From assembly GCF_007860135.1 (NCBI RefSeq), contig NZ_SJPV01000002.1:1-64000 (forward strand): a stretch of 64,000 nt of DNA, read 5' to 3'. Positions 18,501-25,882 of this stretch are shown here, one piece after another. Numbering within the stretch: the stretch's first letter is position 1; each line of letters opens with the position of its first letter. The notes under the pieces were generated by a model. It had not been told where the DNA came from. It was given only the letters and a program-made list of their open reading frames with translations, and did not search any database. The stretch is from Novipirellula artificiosorum. Lineage in GTDB: Bacteria > Planctomycetota > Planctomycetia > Pirellulales > Pirellulaceae. Position numbers and translations under genes: made by a program.

Positions 18501-18775
18501 GGATCGGGGCAAGCATCCAGGAAAAGGCGAAGACGGATGAGCAGATCATCGGGGTCATCGTGGAGCCGCAGGCCTTCGATCAATTGCTTTTGAAGTGACG
18601 CGTGCAGAGAGTCACTTCCCTCAAAACGCCAGATCCACTCGATGTTCTTGCTCGCTTCTTCAGGGCTCTTGAATGGGATGACCTTCGTCCATCGACGGGG
18701 GCGTCCTGTTGATGGACGGTCATCACCGGTTGTTTGTTTTTCAAAAGGCGGTTGCGATTCGGATGGGGCATTCAT
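15575..18775 (-). CDS. glnE: Glutamine synthetase adenylyltransferase, first catalytic domain degenerate
   Basis: A 1066-residue GlnE, longer than the usual 950 or so. GlnE adenylylates and deadenylylates glutamine synthetase in response to nitrogen status. Its C-terminal adenylyltransferase domain is intact: LILLGLGKLGGREPNYHSDL, with S-D-L-D at 797-800. The N-terminal adenylyl-removase domain aligns without gaps as VIGLGHFGAEEMSYGDALEL (from residue 235), but both catalytic aspartates of the D-x-D motif are replaced (A250 and E252). The protein should therefore inactivate glutamine synthetase but may not reactivate it by the usual route. It stands alone, divergent from rpoD. Confidence 0.93.
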   Translation of the reverse strand: MNAPSESQPPFEKQTTGDDRPSTGRPRRWTKVIPFKSPEEASKNIEWIWRFEGSDSLHASLQKQLIEGLRLHDDPDDLLIRLRLFLDACPDPAARLSSFATDETALQSLLQIFANCRPLSMRLIADPNRFDWLRQSGGASLDRDALTSDLEKALDVLDDPVRAAEVIRDFLDRETSRVIYGEFVRAMVPEKVGRQLSCIGDAVVCCGLNFTLKYLSNQRGTPQMPSGNVPQVTVIGLGHFGAEEMSYGDALELVFLFDRIDSWNQTHREFYEQLVREFTRLLRAEALHPFQQLMGMQVDLRSSPKYETGTRICSSFEAIRIYETSGRTWQRLGYIKARVVAGSDELGRAFLDRLQPWVYHRFISRTDLAEIRTFQHKLQRRTDSDTHGNVATKDRTNHATTDPAASQPVPPLNVLKAPGGRNDINRTVQFLQLLHGGDLKSVRIGNTYDAIVALEQAGCVTSQEASLLSENHARLTRLQHQLTVSLGVDDAIVPSETAEIERIAWRLGIRNTETHQGDANRFLDQLNEVFVLNRRIINHLMLDAPDDGAVVAAETELMLDPDPTAEMVDKTLSKHHLKHPRRAMEDLVSLSTESVPFLSPHRCRHFFSLIAPALLSEIAKTPMPGRTLASLVKVTESLGAKATLWELFAANRPTMQLMVRLCASAPYLVGILVENPGMIDELVDSLLMDRLPSAQRLDAQSMELCRGAQDLDPILHSFKNSAHLTIGVRNILGKESLAATQQSLGDTADACLRRIAEYETECLASQFGDPVTANGDPAELILLGLGKLGGREPNYHSDLDVVFLYSDDGETQRRTGGPRSTTTNRSFFNQLARRVLERIETTGPRGRLYEVEGRLRPTGDEGMLAVSIVDFLKRFDQEDLPLWQWMAICKSRSISGSRVDRADLESRIANVITRAPWRPDWASKIRQLRLRMQETATPGNLKRGEGGTADVEFVSQALTLRFAAQSPEVVDSNTVVSLRLLSEAGHLPEEEALQLIAGYQTIRGVELNLRLMNSPLRHELPREDYLMQNLAFLMNENDSKMIVAACSQARQRNRKLLNRILDRISS

Positions 18776-19133
18776 CTTGATAAGTGTAAATCCTTTTCAC
18801 GAATTCGTGTAGTGCGCGCCGAACGTAACCTAACCTTTAACACGGGGGAAAGATTCAAAGCAGGAGGCGAGGAGAGACGAGTGAGCCCACTCGCAAGGCG
18901 GCGGCGTGTCCAAGGCGAAAATCGCGACATGATGTTGCTTTTTGGCAACGCGACCACGTTGTTTTTGCGAAACATGCTCGGCTCGGTCTTGGCCCCTTCT
19001 ATTCACCTAAACTATTCGCTGGGAAGACTTTGCCATGATTTACGCTCAACCTTTGAGTAGCCCCGGTACTGATCCTGCATGGTACCTCTCACACCTAACC
19101 GACGTTTTCGACACAGGTGCCGAGGAGATCTTG

Positions 19134-20723
19134 ATGGGAAAAAAATTCAGCCGCCGCAGTTTGCAGGATGATGCCTATGATGCGGAGGAATCGGTCAGCC
19201 GCCGAACACGCGTGATGGGCGAAGAGTATGTTGATGCCGAAGAAGATGAAACCAGTGAATTGAGCGAGGAAGATCTCGAGCGAAATCGGCGTCGCATCGA
19301 ATCGGAAACAGACCCCACCGAAGACCCCGTTCGCATGTACTTAATGCAAATGGGCCAAATCCCACTATTGAGTCGCGAACAAGAAGTCTCGGCAGCAAAA
19401 CAGATTGAACGTACGCGGGATCGATACCGACACTGGATGTTGGCGACCGACCTGATGCTGCAGGGTGCTCTCAAATTGCTTGAGCAGGTGCGTGACAAGA
19501 AACTGCGTCTGGACCGGACGATCGAAGTCAGCGTGACCAACGCTACCGAAAAACGAGCAATCATGAAGAGGATTGTCCCCAATGTTCGTACGCTACAGCA
19601 CCTGTTGGGGCAAAATCGCGCGGACTTTATGGCGGCGATCAACAAACGCTTGAGTATGCGACAGCGTCGGGCTGCTTGGAAGAATCTCGTCGTTCGCCGC
19701 AATAAGGCAGTTCGCTTGATTGAAGAAATGAATCTGCGAACCAACAAGCTTCAACCGTTGTTTGAAAAGCTGCGGAAAACCGCGACGCGCATGGACGAGA
19801 TTCGATCGCTGTTGGCAGACCCCGAAAGGCTTCAATTGCCAGCCATGCCGACGGTCGAAGAATTGCAAAGCGAATTGCACTACTTGATGCGATTGACCTT
19901 CGAAACACCCAAAACGCTGTCGCGCCGCGTTCACAAATGCGACCACTTCAGCGAAGACTATGATGCGGCGAAGCGTGTGTTGTCAGCCGGAAATCTACGA
20001 TTGGTCGTGTCGATCGCAAAAAAATACCGGAACCGCGGACTGTCATTCTTGGATCTGATCCAAGAGGGTAACACGGGACTCATGCGAGCTGTCGACAAAT
20101 TCGAACATGCTCGAGGTTACAAATTCAGTACCTATGCAACGTGGTGGATTCGCCAAGCGATCACGCGAGCGATTGCCGACCAGAGTCGCACCATTCGAGT
20201 GCCGGTGCACATGATTGATACGATGAACAAGATTCGGCAAATCACGCGGGATCTTGTGCAAGAAAACGGCCGCGAACCTACCGCCGAGGAAGTTGCGGTA
20301 CGCAGTGGGCTGGCGATCGAAGACACTCGCGTGATCTTGAAGATGAGTCGTCAACCGTTGTCGCTTGACCAACCCATCGGAGATCATGAAGAGAGCGTGT
20401 TTGGGGAGTTCCTAGAAGACTATCGCGATGACGATCCATTGCTGGAAACCAATCGCGAAGCTTTGAAGGCTCAGATTGACATGGCAATGGAAACGTTGAA
20501 CTATCGCGAACGAGAAATTCTGCGGTTGCGATACGGTTTGGCCGATGGCTACACGTACACGCTCGAGGAAGTCGGGCGGATCTTCCATGTCACTCGCGAA
20601 CGAGTGCGCCAGATCGAGAGCAAGGCTGTCCGCAAGCTGCAGCAGCCCTATCGCGCCAAGTCGTTGGTAAGCTTTCTCGATGGAGCCGAGATCTCGATTC
20701 TCGAAAACAGCGAGGCGCTTTAG
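19134..20723 (+). CDS. rpoD: RNA polymerase primary sigma factor
   Basis: Group 1 sigma-70 of about 529 residues. Region 1.2 starts at [20 protein letters not shown]. Region 2 contains [40 protein letters not shown] and the promoter-melting [15 protein letters not shown] block. Region 3 follows at [13 protein letters not shown], and region 4.2 is [20 protein letters not shown]. An acidic leader precedes region 1.2. The frame is open from 19035, but the ATG at 19134 has GAGGAG immediately upstream and is the better start. The roughly 160-residue spacer between regions 1.2 and 2 is typical of primary sigma factors. It is divergent from glnE. Confidence 0.95.
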   Translation: MGKKFSRRSLQDDAYDAEESVSRRTRVMGEEYVDAEEDETSELSEEDLERNRRRIESETDPTEDPVRMYLMQMGQIPLLSREQEVSAAKQIERTRDRYRHWMLATDLMLQGALKLLEQVRDKKLRLDRTIEVSVTNATEKRAIMKRIVPNVRTLQHLLGQNRADFMAAINKRLSMRQRRAAWKNLVVRRNKAVRLIEEMNLRTNKLQPLFEKLRKTATRMDEIRSLLADPERLQLPAMPTVEELQSELHYLMRLTFETPKTLSRRVHKCDHFSEDYDAAKRVLSAGNLRLVVSIAKKYRNRGLSFLDLIQEGNTGLMRAVDKFEHARGYKFSTYATWWIRQAITRAIADQSRTIRVPVHMIDTMNKIRQITRDLVQENGREPTAEEVAVRSGLAIEDTRVILKMSRQPLSLDQPIGDHEESVFGEFLEDYRDDDPLLETNREALKAQIDMAMETLNYREREILRLRYGLADGYTYTLEEVGRIFHVTRERVRQIESKAVRKLQQPYRAKSLVSFLDGAEISILENSEAL

Positions 20724-20920
20724 AGGCGTCCAGGGCCGACTCCCCGTAAGCTGGTTCAACAATGGAACGTCTTGCCGAAGTGGCATGATCTGGGAAGTTT
20801 TAGCAGACGCTTGCCATTCGGTTGCCTTATGGGGCATGGGGCAACCTTCTGCTTGGTTTTATGGGCCTGTGGTTGACATCGCAGCCATGATTTGATCTGA
20901 TTGAATCCACCCAGTGCTTG

Positions 20921-21814
20921 ATGGGTGTGCTGGGGGGATCCCCTTTTCTTCTCAGATCTTTCTACAACGCGATGGCCCCGAAGCTTCCTGCCGCCATTGT
21001 CCGCAACTTGGGCAAACTGTCGGATCATGAGATTGCCGAACGATCGGGACGGGAAGTCGGTTCGATCCAGGCCGCCCGGCAGGTGCGAGGCATCTTGCCC
21101 GTGAGATGGAAGCCATGGGGTCCAAAAGACTTGAAGTTGCTCGGCACGATGTCCGACGTCGAAGTCGCCCGCCGCCTTGGTGTAACGAAGACCTCGGTCG
21201 CCCGAAAGCGTCAGAGTTTGGGCATTGAGCCGTTCGGGTCGTCACGCAAGCAGTTGCGTCACCGTTGGACGAAGAGACAGTTGGCGTGGCTGGGCAAGCT
21301 GAATGATTCGGAAGTTGCTCGTCGATTGAAGCTGGACGCCACGACGGTTGCTGCAAAACGCGAATCACTCGGGATCCAATCGGTCCGCAAGGGACGCTCT
21401 CCGCGGGTATGGACGAAGAAGCAGTTGTCGTGGCTTGGCAAATTGTCGGACGCAGAGATCGCCCGACGGATGGGCACCGGCCGCCGCAAAGTCATCGCGA
21501 AGCGTCAATCGCTCGGCATCGAGAACCCTACGGTCGCTGCGTCGAAGGCCCGCTGGACGCCAGAGGTGGTCGAGATGCTGGGAAAGTACTCTGACGCATC
21601 CGTATCCGAGAGAACCGGAATTCCAGTCACTGCGATCAGTGGGTATCGAGCCAGGCACGGCATTCGGATCAACGGCAAACGCCACACCTGGTCCCCTGCT
21701 GAAATCAAGATGCTCGGCAAGAAGCCAGACAAAGAGATTGCAGAGTTCCTGGGTATCAAAACCGAGACCGTTGCGGCGAAGCGAAGGAAGCTAATGATTT
21801 CGGCGGACCGGTAG
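20921..21814 (+). CDS. Protein of six tandem helix-turn-helix modules
   Basis: I recognise no named family. The protein (297 residues) is almost entirely six repeats of about 37 residues, beginning near residues 26, 66, 116, 164, 212 and 257, with linkers of about 6 to 13. The consensus is W-[TS]-x-x-x-[LI]-x-x-LGK-[LK]-[SP]-D-x-E-[IV]-A-x-R-[LM]-G-x-x-x-x-x-V-x-x-KR-x-SLGI, which reads as a trihelical HTH resembling sigma region 4 or GcrA/Myb-like domains. The protein is strongly basic, with no catalytic domain, membrane segment or signal peptide. Residues in the presumed recognition helix vary from repeat to repeat. An ATG at 20972 (MAPKLPAAI) is an alternative start; neither has a good ribosome binding site. 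It lies about 200 bases after rpoD on the same strand. Confidence 0.8.
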   Translation: MGVLGGSPFLLRSFYNAMAPKLPAAIVRNLGKLSDHEIAERSGREVGSIQAARQVRGILPVRWKPWGPKDLKLLGTMSDVEVARRLGVTKTSVARKRQSLGIEPFGSSRKQLRHRWTKRQLAWLGKLNDSEVARRLKLDATTVAAKRESLGIQSVRKGRSPRVWTKKQLSWLGKLSDAEIARRMGTGRRKVIAKRQSLGIENPTVAASKARWTPEVVEMLGKYSDASVSERTGIPVTAISGYRARHGIRINGKRHTWSPAEIKMLGKKPDKEIAEFLGIKTETVAAKRRKLMISADR

Positions 21815-22138
21815 TCCTTCAACGCTGCCTGGTTTTCGAGTAGGCCATCCATCCGCCGGCATCATTGATTCATCCAGGGGCGGTGCTGGGCTTCGGTGAG
21901 GTTGCAGGTGCCAAGCCTGGAATTTGGTTTCGTTGAGGACTCCGGTCGCTTCCTTCGCCGGAGTCGGCCATCGCTCGTCCCCCCCCCCCCGGAAATCGGG
22001 CGTTTTTTCCAGTTTTCTTTGTGAACCGTCGTTGTTTTATTCGCGTAGCGGGTGTTGAGAACCACGGTGAGATCGTTATATTCCCGCTTTCTCGCAGGAA
22101 CGTTTTGCCTATTTAGGACTTACCAAAGACACTGCCGT
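21815..22138. other. Intergenic interval with C-run and weak terminator
   Basis: About 320 bases between the HTH-repeat gene and the ABC transporter ATPase. It contains a run of twelve C residues (21979-21990) that leads into a small hairpin and T-tract. No coding frame was recognised. A leader for the transporter operon probably lies in its downstream part. Confidence 0.5.
21988..22008 (+). terminator. Possible rho-independent terminator
   Basis: CCCG-GAAAT-CGGG forms a four-base-pair stem and is followed by CG and six T residues. The stem is short, but the position, after the HTH-repeat gene and before the transporter operon, is sensible. Confidence 0.35.
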
Positions 22139-22888
22139 ATGACGACTGAACCTGAATCCCGAAAGCCGATGATCGAGGCGATTGGGCTAAGCAAGTTTTA
22201 TGGTCCGTTCGCTGCCGCTCGCGACGTCACCTTTTCGGTGGGCGAAGGGGAATTGGTGGCTTTCTTGGGGCCCAACGGTGCCGGAAAAAGCACCACGATG
22301 AAGATGTTGACCGGATACATTGCGCCGAGCGAAGGAATCGGTCGGATCGCGGGTCACAACATGATGGAGGATCGCATCGAAGGGAGTCGCCAATTGGGGT
22401 ATTTGCCCGAAAATGGCCCCCTCTATCCCGAAATGACACCGTTGGCAATGTTGAGCTTCTTTGCGGAAGCGCGCGGCATGTCGACAGCCCAAAAGAAGGA
22501 CCGTATCGAAGCGGTGGTGGAAATCTGTGATTTGTCGACGGTCATGTACAAGCCGATCAGCAAGTTGTCCAAAGGGTTCAAACAACGTGTGGGGATGAGT
22601 CAGGCTTTGCTTCACGAGCCCGACGTGTTGATCATGGATGAGCCGACGGCTGGTTTAGACCCGAATCAGGTTCGTGGCGTGCGAAAAACGATGCGACGCC
22701 TGAGTGAAACCAAAACCATCTTGCTGAGCACGCACATTTTGCAAGAAGTGGAGGCGATGGCCAGTCGTGTGGTGCTGATCAACGAAGGCCGCTTGGTCTA
22801 TGACGGCAGCGTCGATGGGCTGCGTGAGCATGGTGGCAGCGATCTTGATGATGCGTTCCATGCTTTGACCCACGACGAAGCGGTTTAA
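22139..22888 (+). CDS. ABC transporter ATP-binding protein, GldA-like
   Basis: ATPase subunit of about 249 residues with Walker A GPNGAGKST, the signature motif LSKGFKQRVGMSQAL, Walker B VLIMDEPTAGLDPNQ and the switch histidine in LLSTHILQEVEA. LGYLPENGPLYPEMTP is typical of the GldA/CcmA-type exporters linked to gliding-motility-like systems. The start at 22139 (MTTEPESRK) is chosen because the open frame further upstream has no family similarity. It is followed 69 bases later by the permease/GldG fusion and then by a DUF4340 gene. The trio forms the standard non-Bacteroidetes Gld-like exporter, whose substrate is unknown. Confidence 0.9.
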   Translation: MTTEPESRKPMIEAIGLSKFYGPFAAARDVTFSVGEGELVAFLGPNGAGKSTTMKMLTGYIAPSEGIGRIAGHNMMEDRIEGSRQLGYLPENGPLYPEMTPLAMLSFFAEARGMSTAQKKDRIEAVVEICDLSTVMYKPISKLSKGFKQRVGMSQALLHEPDVLIMDEPTAGLDPNQVRGVRKTMRRLSETKTILLSTHILQEVEAMASRVVLINEGRLVYDGSVDGLREHGGSDLDDAFHALTHDEAV

Positions 22889-22957
22889 GGAGCGTGCGAT
22901 TTTTCCGCCGCCTCCGTACAAGTTCGAAGTCTCTTTCAACCCTGAAATACAAAAGCC

Positions 22958-25870
22958 ATGACGCTCAATAACGTCACTTCCTCGCTATTAAGTCTGTTCA
23001 TTCTGGACTTGATCCTGCTGCTCGTGCTGTTAGCGGTGGTCGCCTTGTTGGCGGGCACCAAAAAGGTTGCTTACGCGGTATTGAAACGCAACTTTGTCGG
23101 CTACTTCGGGAACCCGACGGGTTATGTGTTCTTATGTATCTTCGTCTTTTTGACGTCGGTCGCCGCATTTTGGCCCTACGAATTCTTCAATCAAAACCTC
23201 GCGACGCTTGATCAGTTGAACTACTGGTTCCCGCTGATCATGTTGGTGTTTATTCCAGCGATCACGATGAGCATTTGGGCCGAAGAAAAGCGTCAAGGTA
23301 CCGACGAACTGCTGCTGACGTTGCCAGCCGATGACTTTGATATCGTGATTGGCAAGTACATGGCCGCGGCTGCAATTTTTACTGCGTCGCTATTATTTAG
23401 CCAATTGAGTACATTTGTGACGCTGGCGATTCTGACCGAGGGTGGGCTCGACACGGGGCTGATCTTCACCAGTTACTTAGGATATTGGTTCGTCGGATTG
23501 GCGATGATCGCGATCGGCATGATCGCTTCGTTCTTGACCGGTAACTTGACGGTAGGCTTTATTCTCGGTGCTCTGTTCAACGCTCCGTTGGCCTTTGCAT
23601 CGCTGGCGGACTCCATCAGCCCCAACCAACAGATTGCGGAGTGGCTTGCCAGTAGCGGGATTGCTCGGCCCTTTGATGATTTTGGTAGGGGGGTGATCAG
23701 CTTATCGTCGGTGACGTACTTCGTGCTCGTCGCGGCTGTGGCGCTCTATGCCAGCATGGTCTTGATTGGCCGCCGACACTGGACCGGTGGTAAAGACGGC
23801 AACACGATGGCTTGGCACTATTTGGCGCGTGTTCTCGCATTGATCCTGTTCACCACGGGTGCTGTGACGCTGTTTCGAAACAAAGACATCGTTCGCTATG
23901 ACGCAACCGAAGGCAAGGTCAGCTCGTTGGCGGGTGCGACCAAAGGATTGATCCAAGACCTTGATTCTGAGCGGCCGATTGTGATCGACGCGTTTATCAG
24001 CAGCGATGTACCGGAACTTTATGCTCGGACTCGCTATGAATTGATCAACTTGCTGAAAGAGTTCCGTAGCGAAGCAGCCAAGCAAGAGCGAACCATCGAG
24101 GTGAATTTGTACGATGGAATCGAGTTGTTCAGCGAGGAAGCGGCCTTGGCGGCCGAGCGATTTGGAATCGAACCGGTCACACGGATGGTTCGTGAGAAAG
24201 GATCGTTTCAGCAGAAGCAATTGATTCTTGGTGCCGCGTTCCGATCGGGGCTTGAGAAAGTGACCGTGCCGATTTTTGAATATGGCATCCCGGTCGAATA
24301 CGAGTTGGTGCGCTCCATCAATACGGTTGCTCATGGATCCCGCAAACGGCTGGGAATCGTTGCCACCGATGCGAGGTTGATGGGGGGAACGGTGATGGAC
24401 GGAATGTCGATGCAGCAAGTGGAGAAGCACCCGTTGATCGATGAGCTTGCAAAGCAGTACGAAGTCGAAGAAGTCGATTTGAGTGGCCCCGTCGCGCCAG
24501 GCATGTACGACGCACTGTTTGCGGTCCAACCCTCGTCGCTAGCTCCCGATCAATTCGGGCGACTGGTCGATGCGATCAAGTTGGGGGTCCCGGTTGCGAT
24601 CCTTGAAGATCCGCTGCCACGAGTGACACCCTACGTAACTCCGACGGGGATGCAGAAACAAAATCCTGGTTCCATGTTCGGCGGTGGGGGGCCCATGCCA
24701 AAGGGCGAAATTCGCGATCTTTGGGATGCGCTTGAGATTGAAGTTCCAGGCCGACCGGGGATGCAAGGTTTGTATGCCCCCGATTTGGTCTGGCAGCAAT
24801 ACAATCCTTATCCAAACCTGCAAATGAACATTGACGACCTCTGGGTGTTCATCAAGAACGAAGCGCCGGGCATCGTCGATGGCGAAGCCTTTAGCCAAGA
24901 GAACGAAATCACCTCGGGGCTGCGTGAAGTGTTGTCGCTTTATAGCGGTGCGGTTCGAGCCAAGGCTTCGACAACGCTCAAGCACACTCCGTTGCTGTTG
25001 ACGGGAACCGAAAGCGGCTTGATTTCGATGGAAAAGGCCATGCAGGTCTTGCAGGGACAAACCACCTTGGCTCGCGAAGTCGATTCGAAGAGTCCTGGGC
25101 TCGCGATCGCGATGGCAATCGAAGGCGAGCAACCGGACGCGACCGAAGCCGACGCGGACACCGATGGCGAACCAGGCGATGAAGTCGAACCGGATTTAAG
25201 TGCCGGCCTCAAAGGGGTCAAAGCTGTCTACATCTCGGATGTCGATTTGATGTTGCCCGTCTTCTTGCAGATTCGAGCCGACCCGAGCCAAGCGGCGGAG
25301 ATGAAGTTTCAGTTCCAAAACGTGACCTTCCTACTCAATACGATTGACTGGTTGACCGGAGAAACGGAGTTCATCGAAGTCCGAAAGCACGAGCCAATTT
25401 TTGCCAGTTTGAAGATGATTGATTCGGTCAAAGAAAAGGCGAGTACCGAAGTCCGCGAGCAGACGAAGGAATTCCAGGACCAGTACGATGCGACCGTTCG
25501 TACGGCGCAGGAAAAGATGGATACAGAATTGAAGTCGCTGAAAGAAGAGCTGGAAAAGCTTCAAAAGGAGAGTGCTGATGGACGCATCTCGCGAGCAGAA
25601 ATGCAAGCGAAGGTTCAAGAATTCCAGACGCGACAAGAACGCGAACAGCGAATGTTGGATGTGAAGCAGACGAAGACCCAAAGAGACCTGGAACGGAACA
25701 CGCGAGACATCCAGCGAGTTGCGGACCAGAAAGTGACTGCGATTCAAAACCAAGTTAAAGCGGCCGCCGTTGCGTTGCCGTGCATTCCACCGTTGATTGT
25801 CGGTGTGATTGTGTTCGCCTCGCGGCGACTACGTGAGCGAGAAAATATCAGCAAAAGCCGTTTGAAATAG
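22958..25870 (+). CDS. Fused GldF-type permease and GldG-like auxiliary protein
   Basis: A 970-residue membrane protein. Residues 10-32 form an N-terminal membrane segment. Residues 40-280 are the ABC-2/GldF permease (FGYFGNPTGYVF-like opening, SIWAEEKRQGTDELLLTLP, several hydrophobic helices). Residues 290 to about 830 form the GldG-like extracytoplasmic part (ATEGKVSSLAGATKGLIQDL, DAFISSDVPELYARTRYELI, GIPVEYELVRSINTVAHGSR), with an acidic stretch near 720-745. A charged coiled coil (about 835-925) and a final membrane helix with a basic tail close the protein. In Bacteroidetes GldF and GldG are separate; here one chain carries both. The next gene starts 12 bases downstream. Confidence 0.88.
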   Translation: MTLNNVTSSLLSLFILDLILLLVLLAVVALLAGTKKVAYAVLKRNFVGYFGNPTGYVFLCIFVFLTSVAAFWPYEFFNQNLATLDQLNYWFPLIMLVFIPAITMSIWAEEKRQGTDELLLTLPADDFDIVIGKYMAAAAIFTASLLFSQLSTFVTLAILTEGGLDTGLIFTSYLGYWFVGLAMIAIGMIASFLTGNLTVGFILGALFNAPLAFASLADSISPNQQIAEWLASSGIARPFDDFGRGVISLSSVTYFVLVAAVALYASMVLIGRRHWTGGKDGNTMAWHYLARVLALILFTTGAVTLFRNKDIVRYDATEGKVSSLAGATKGLIQDLDSERPIVIDAFISSDVPELYARTRYELINLLKEFRSEAAKQERTIEVNLYDGIELFSEEAALAAERFGIEPVTRMVREKGSFQQKQLILGAAFRSGLEKVTVPIFEYGIPVEYELVRSINTVAHGSRKRLGIVATDARLMGGTVMDGMSMQQVEKHPLIDELAKQYEVEEVDLSGPVAPGMYDALFAVQPSSLAPDQFGRLVDAIKLGVPVAILEDPLPRVTPYVTPTGMQKQNPGSMFGGGGPMPKGEIRDLWDALEIEVPGRPGMQGLYAPDLVWQQYNPYPNLQMNIDDLWVFIKNEAPGIVDGEAFSQENEITSGLREVLSLYSGAVRAKASTTLKHTPLLLTGTESGLISMEKAMQVLQGQTTLAREVDSKSPGLAIAMAIEGEQPDATEADADTDGEPGDEVEPDLSAGLKGVKAVYISDVDLMLPVFLQIRADPSQAAEMKFQFQNVTFLLNTIDWLTGETEFIEVRKHEPIFASLKMIDSVKEKASTEVREQTKEFQDQYDATVRTAQEKMDTELKSLKEELEKLQKESADGRISRAEMQAKVQEFQTRQEREQRMLDVKQTKTQRDLERNTRDIQRVADQKVTAIQNQVKAAAVALPCIPPLIVGVIVFASRRLRERENISKSRLK

Positions 25871-25882
25871 TGAGATTGAGAC

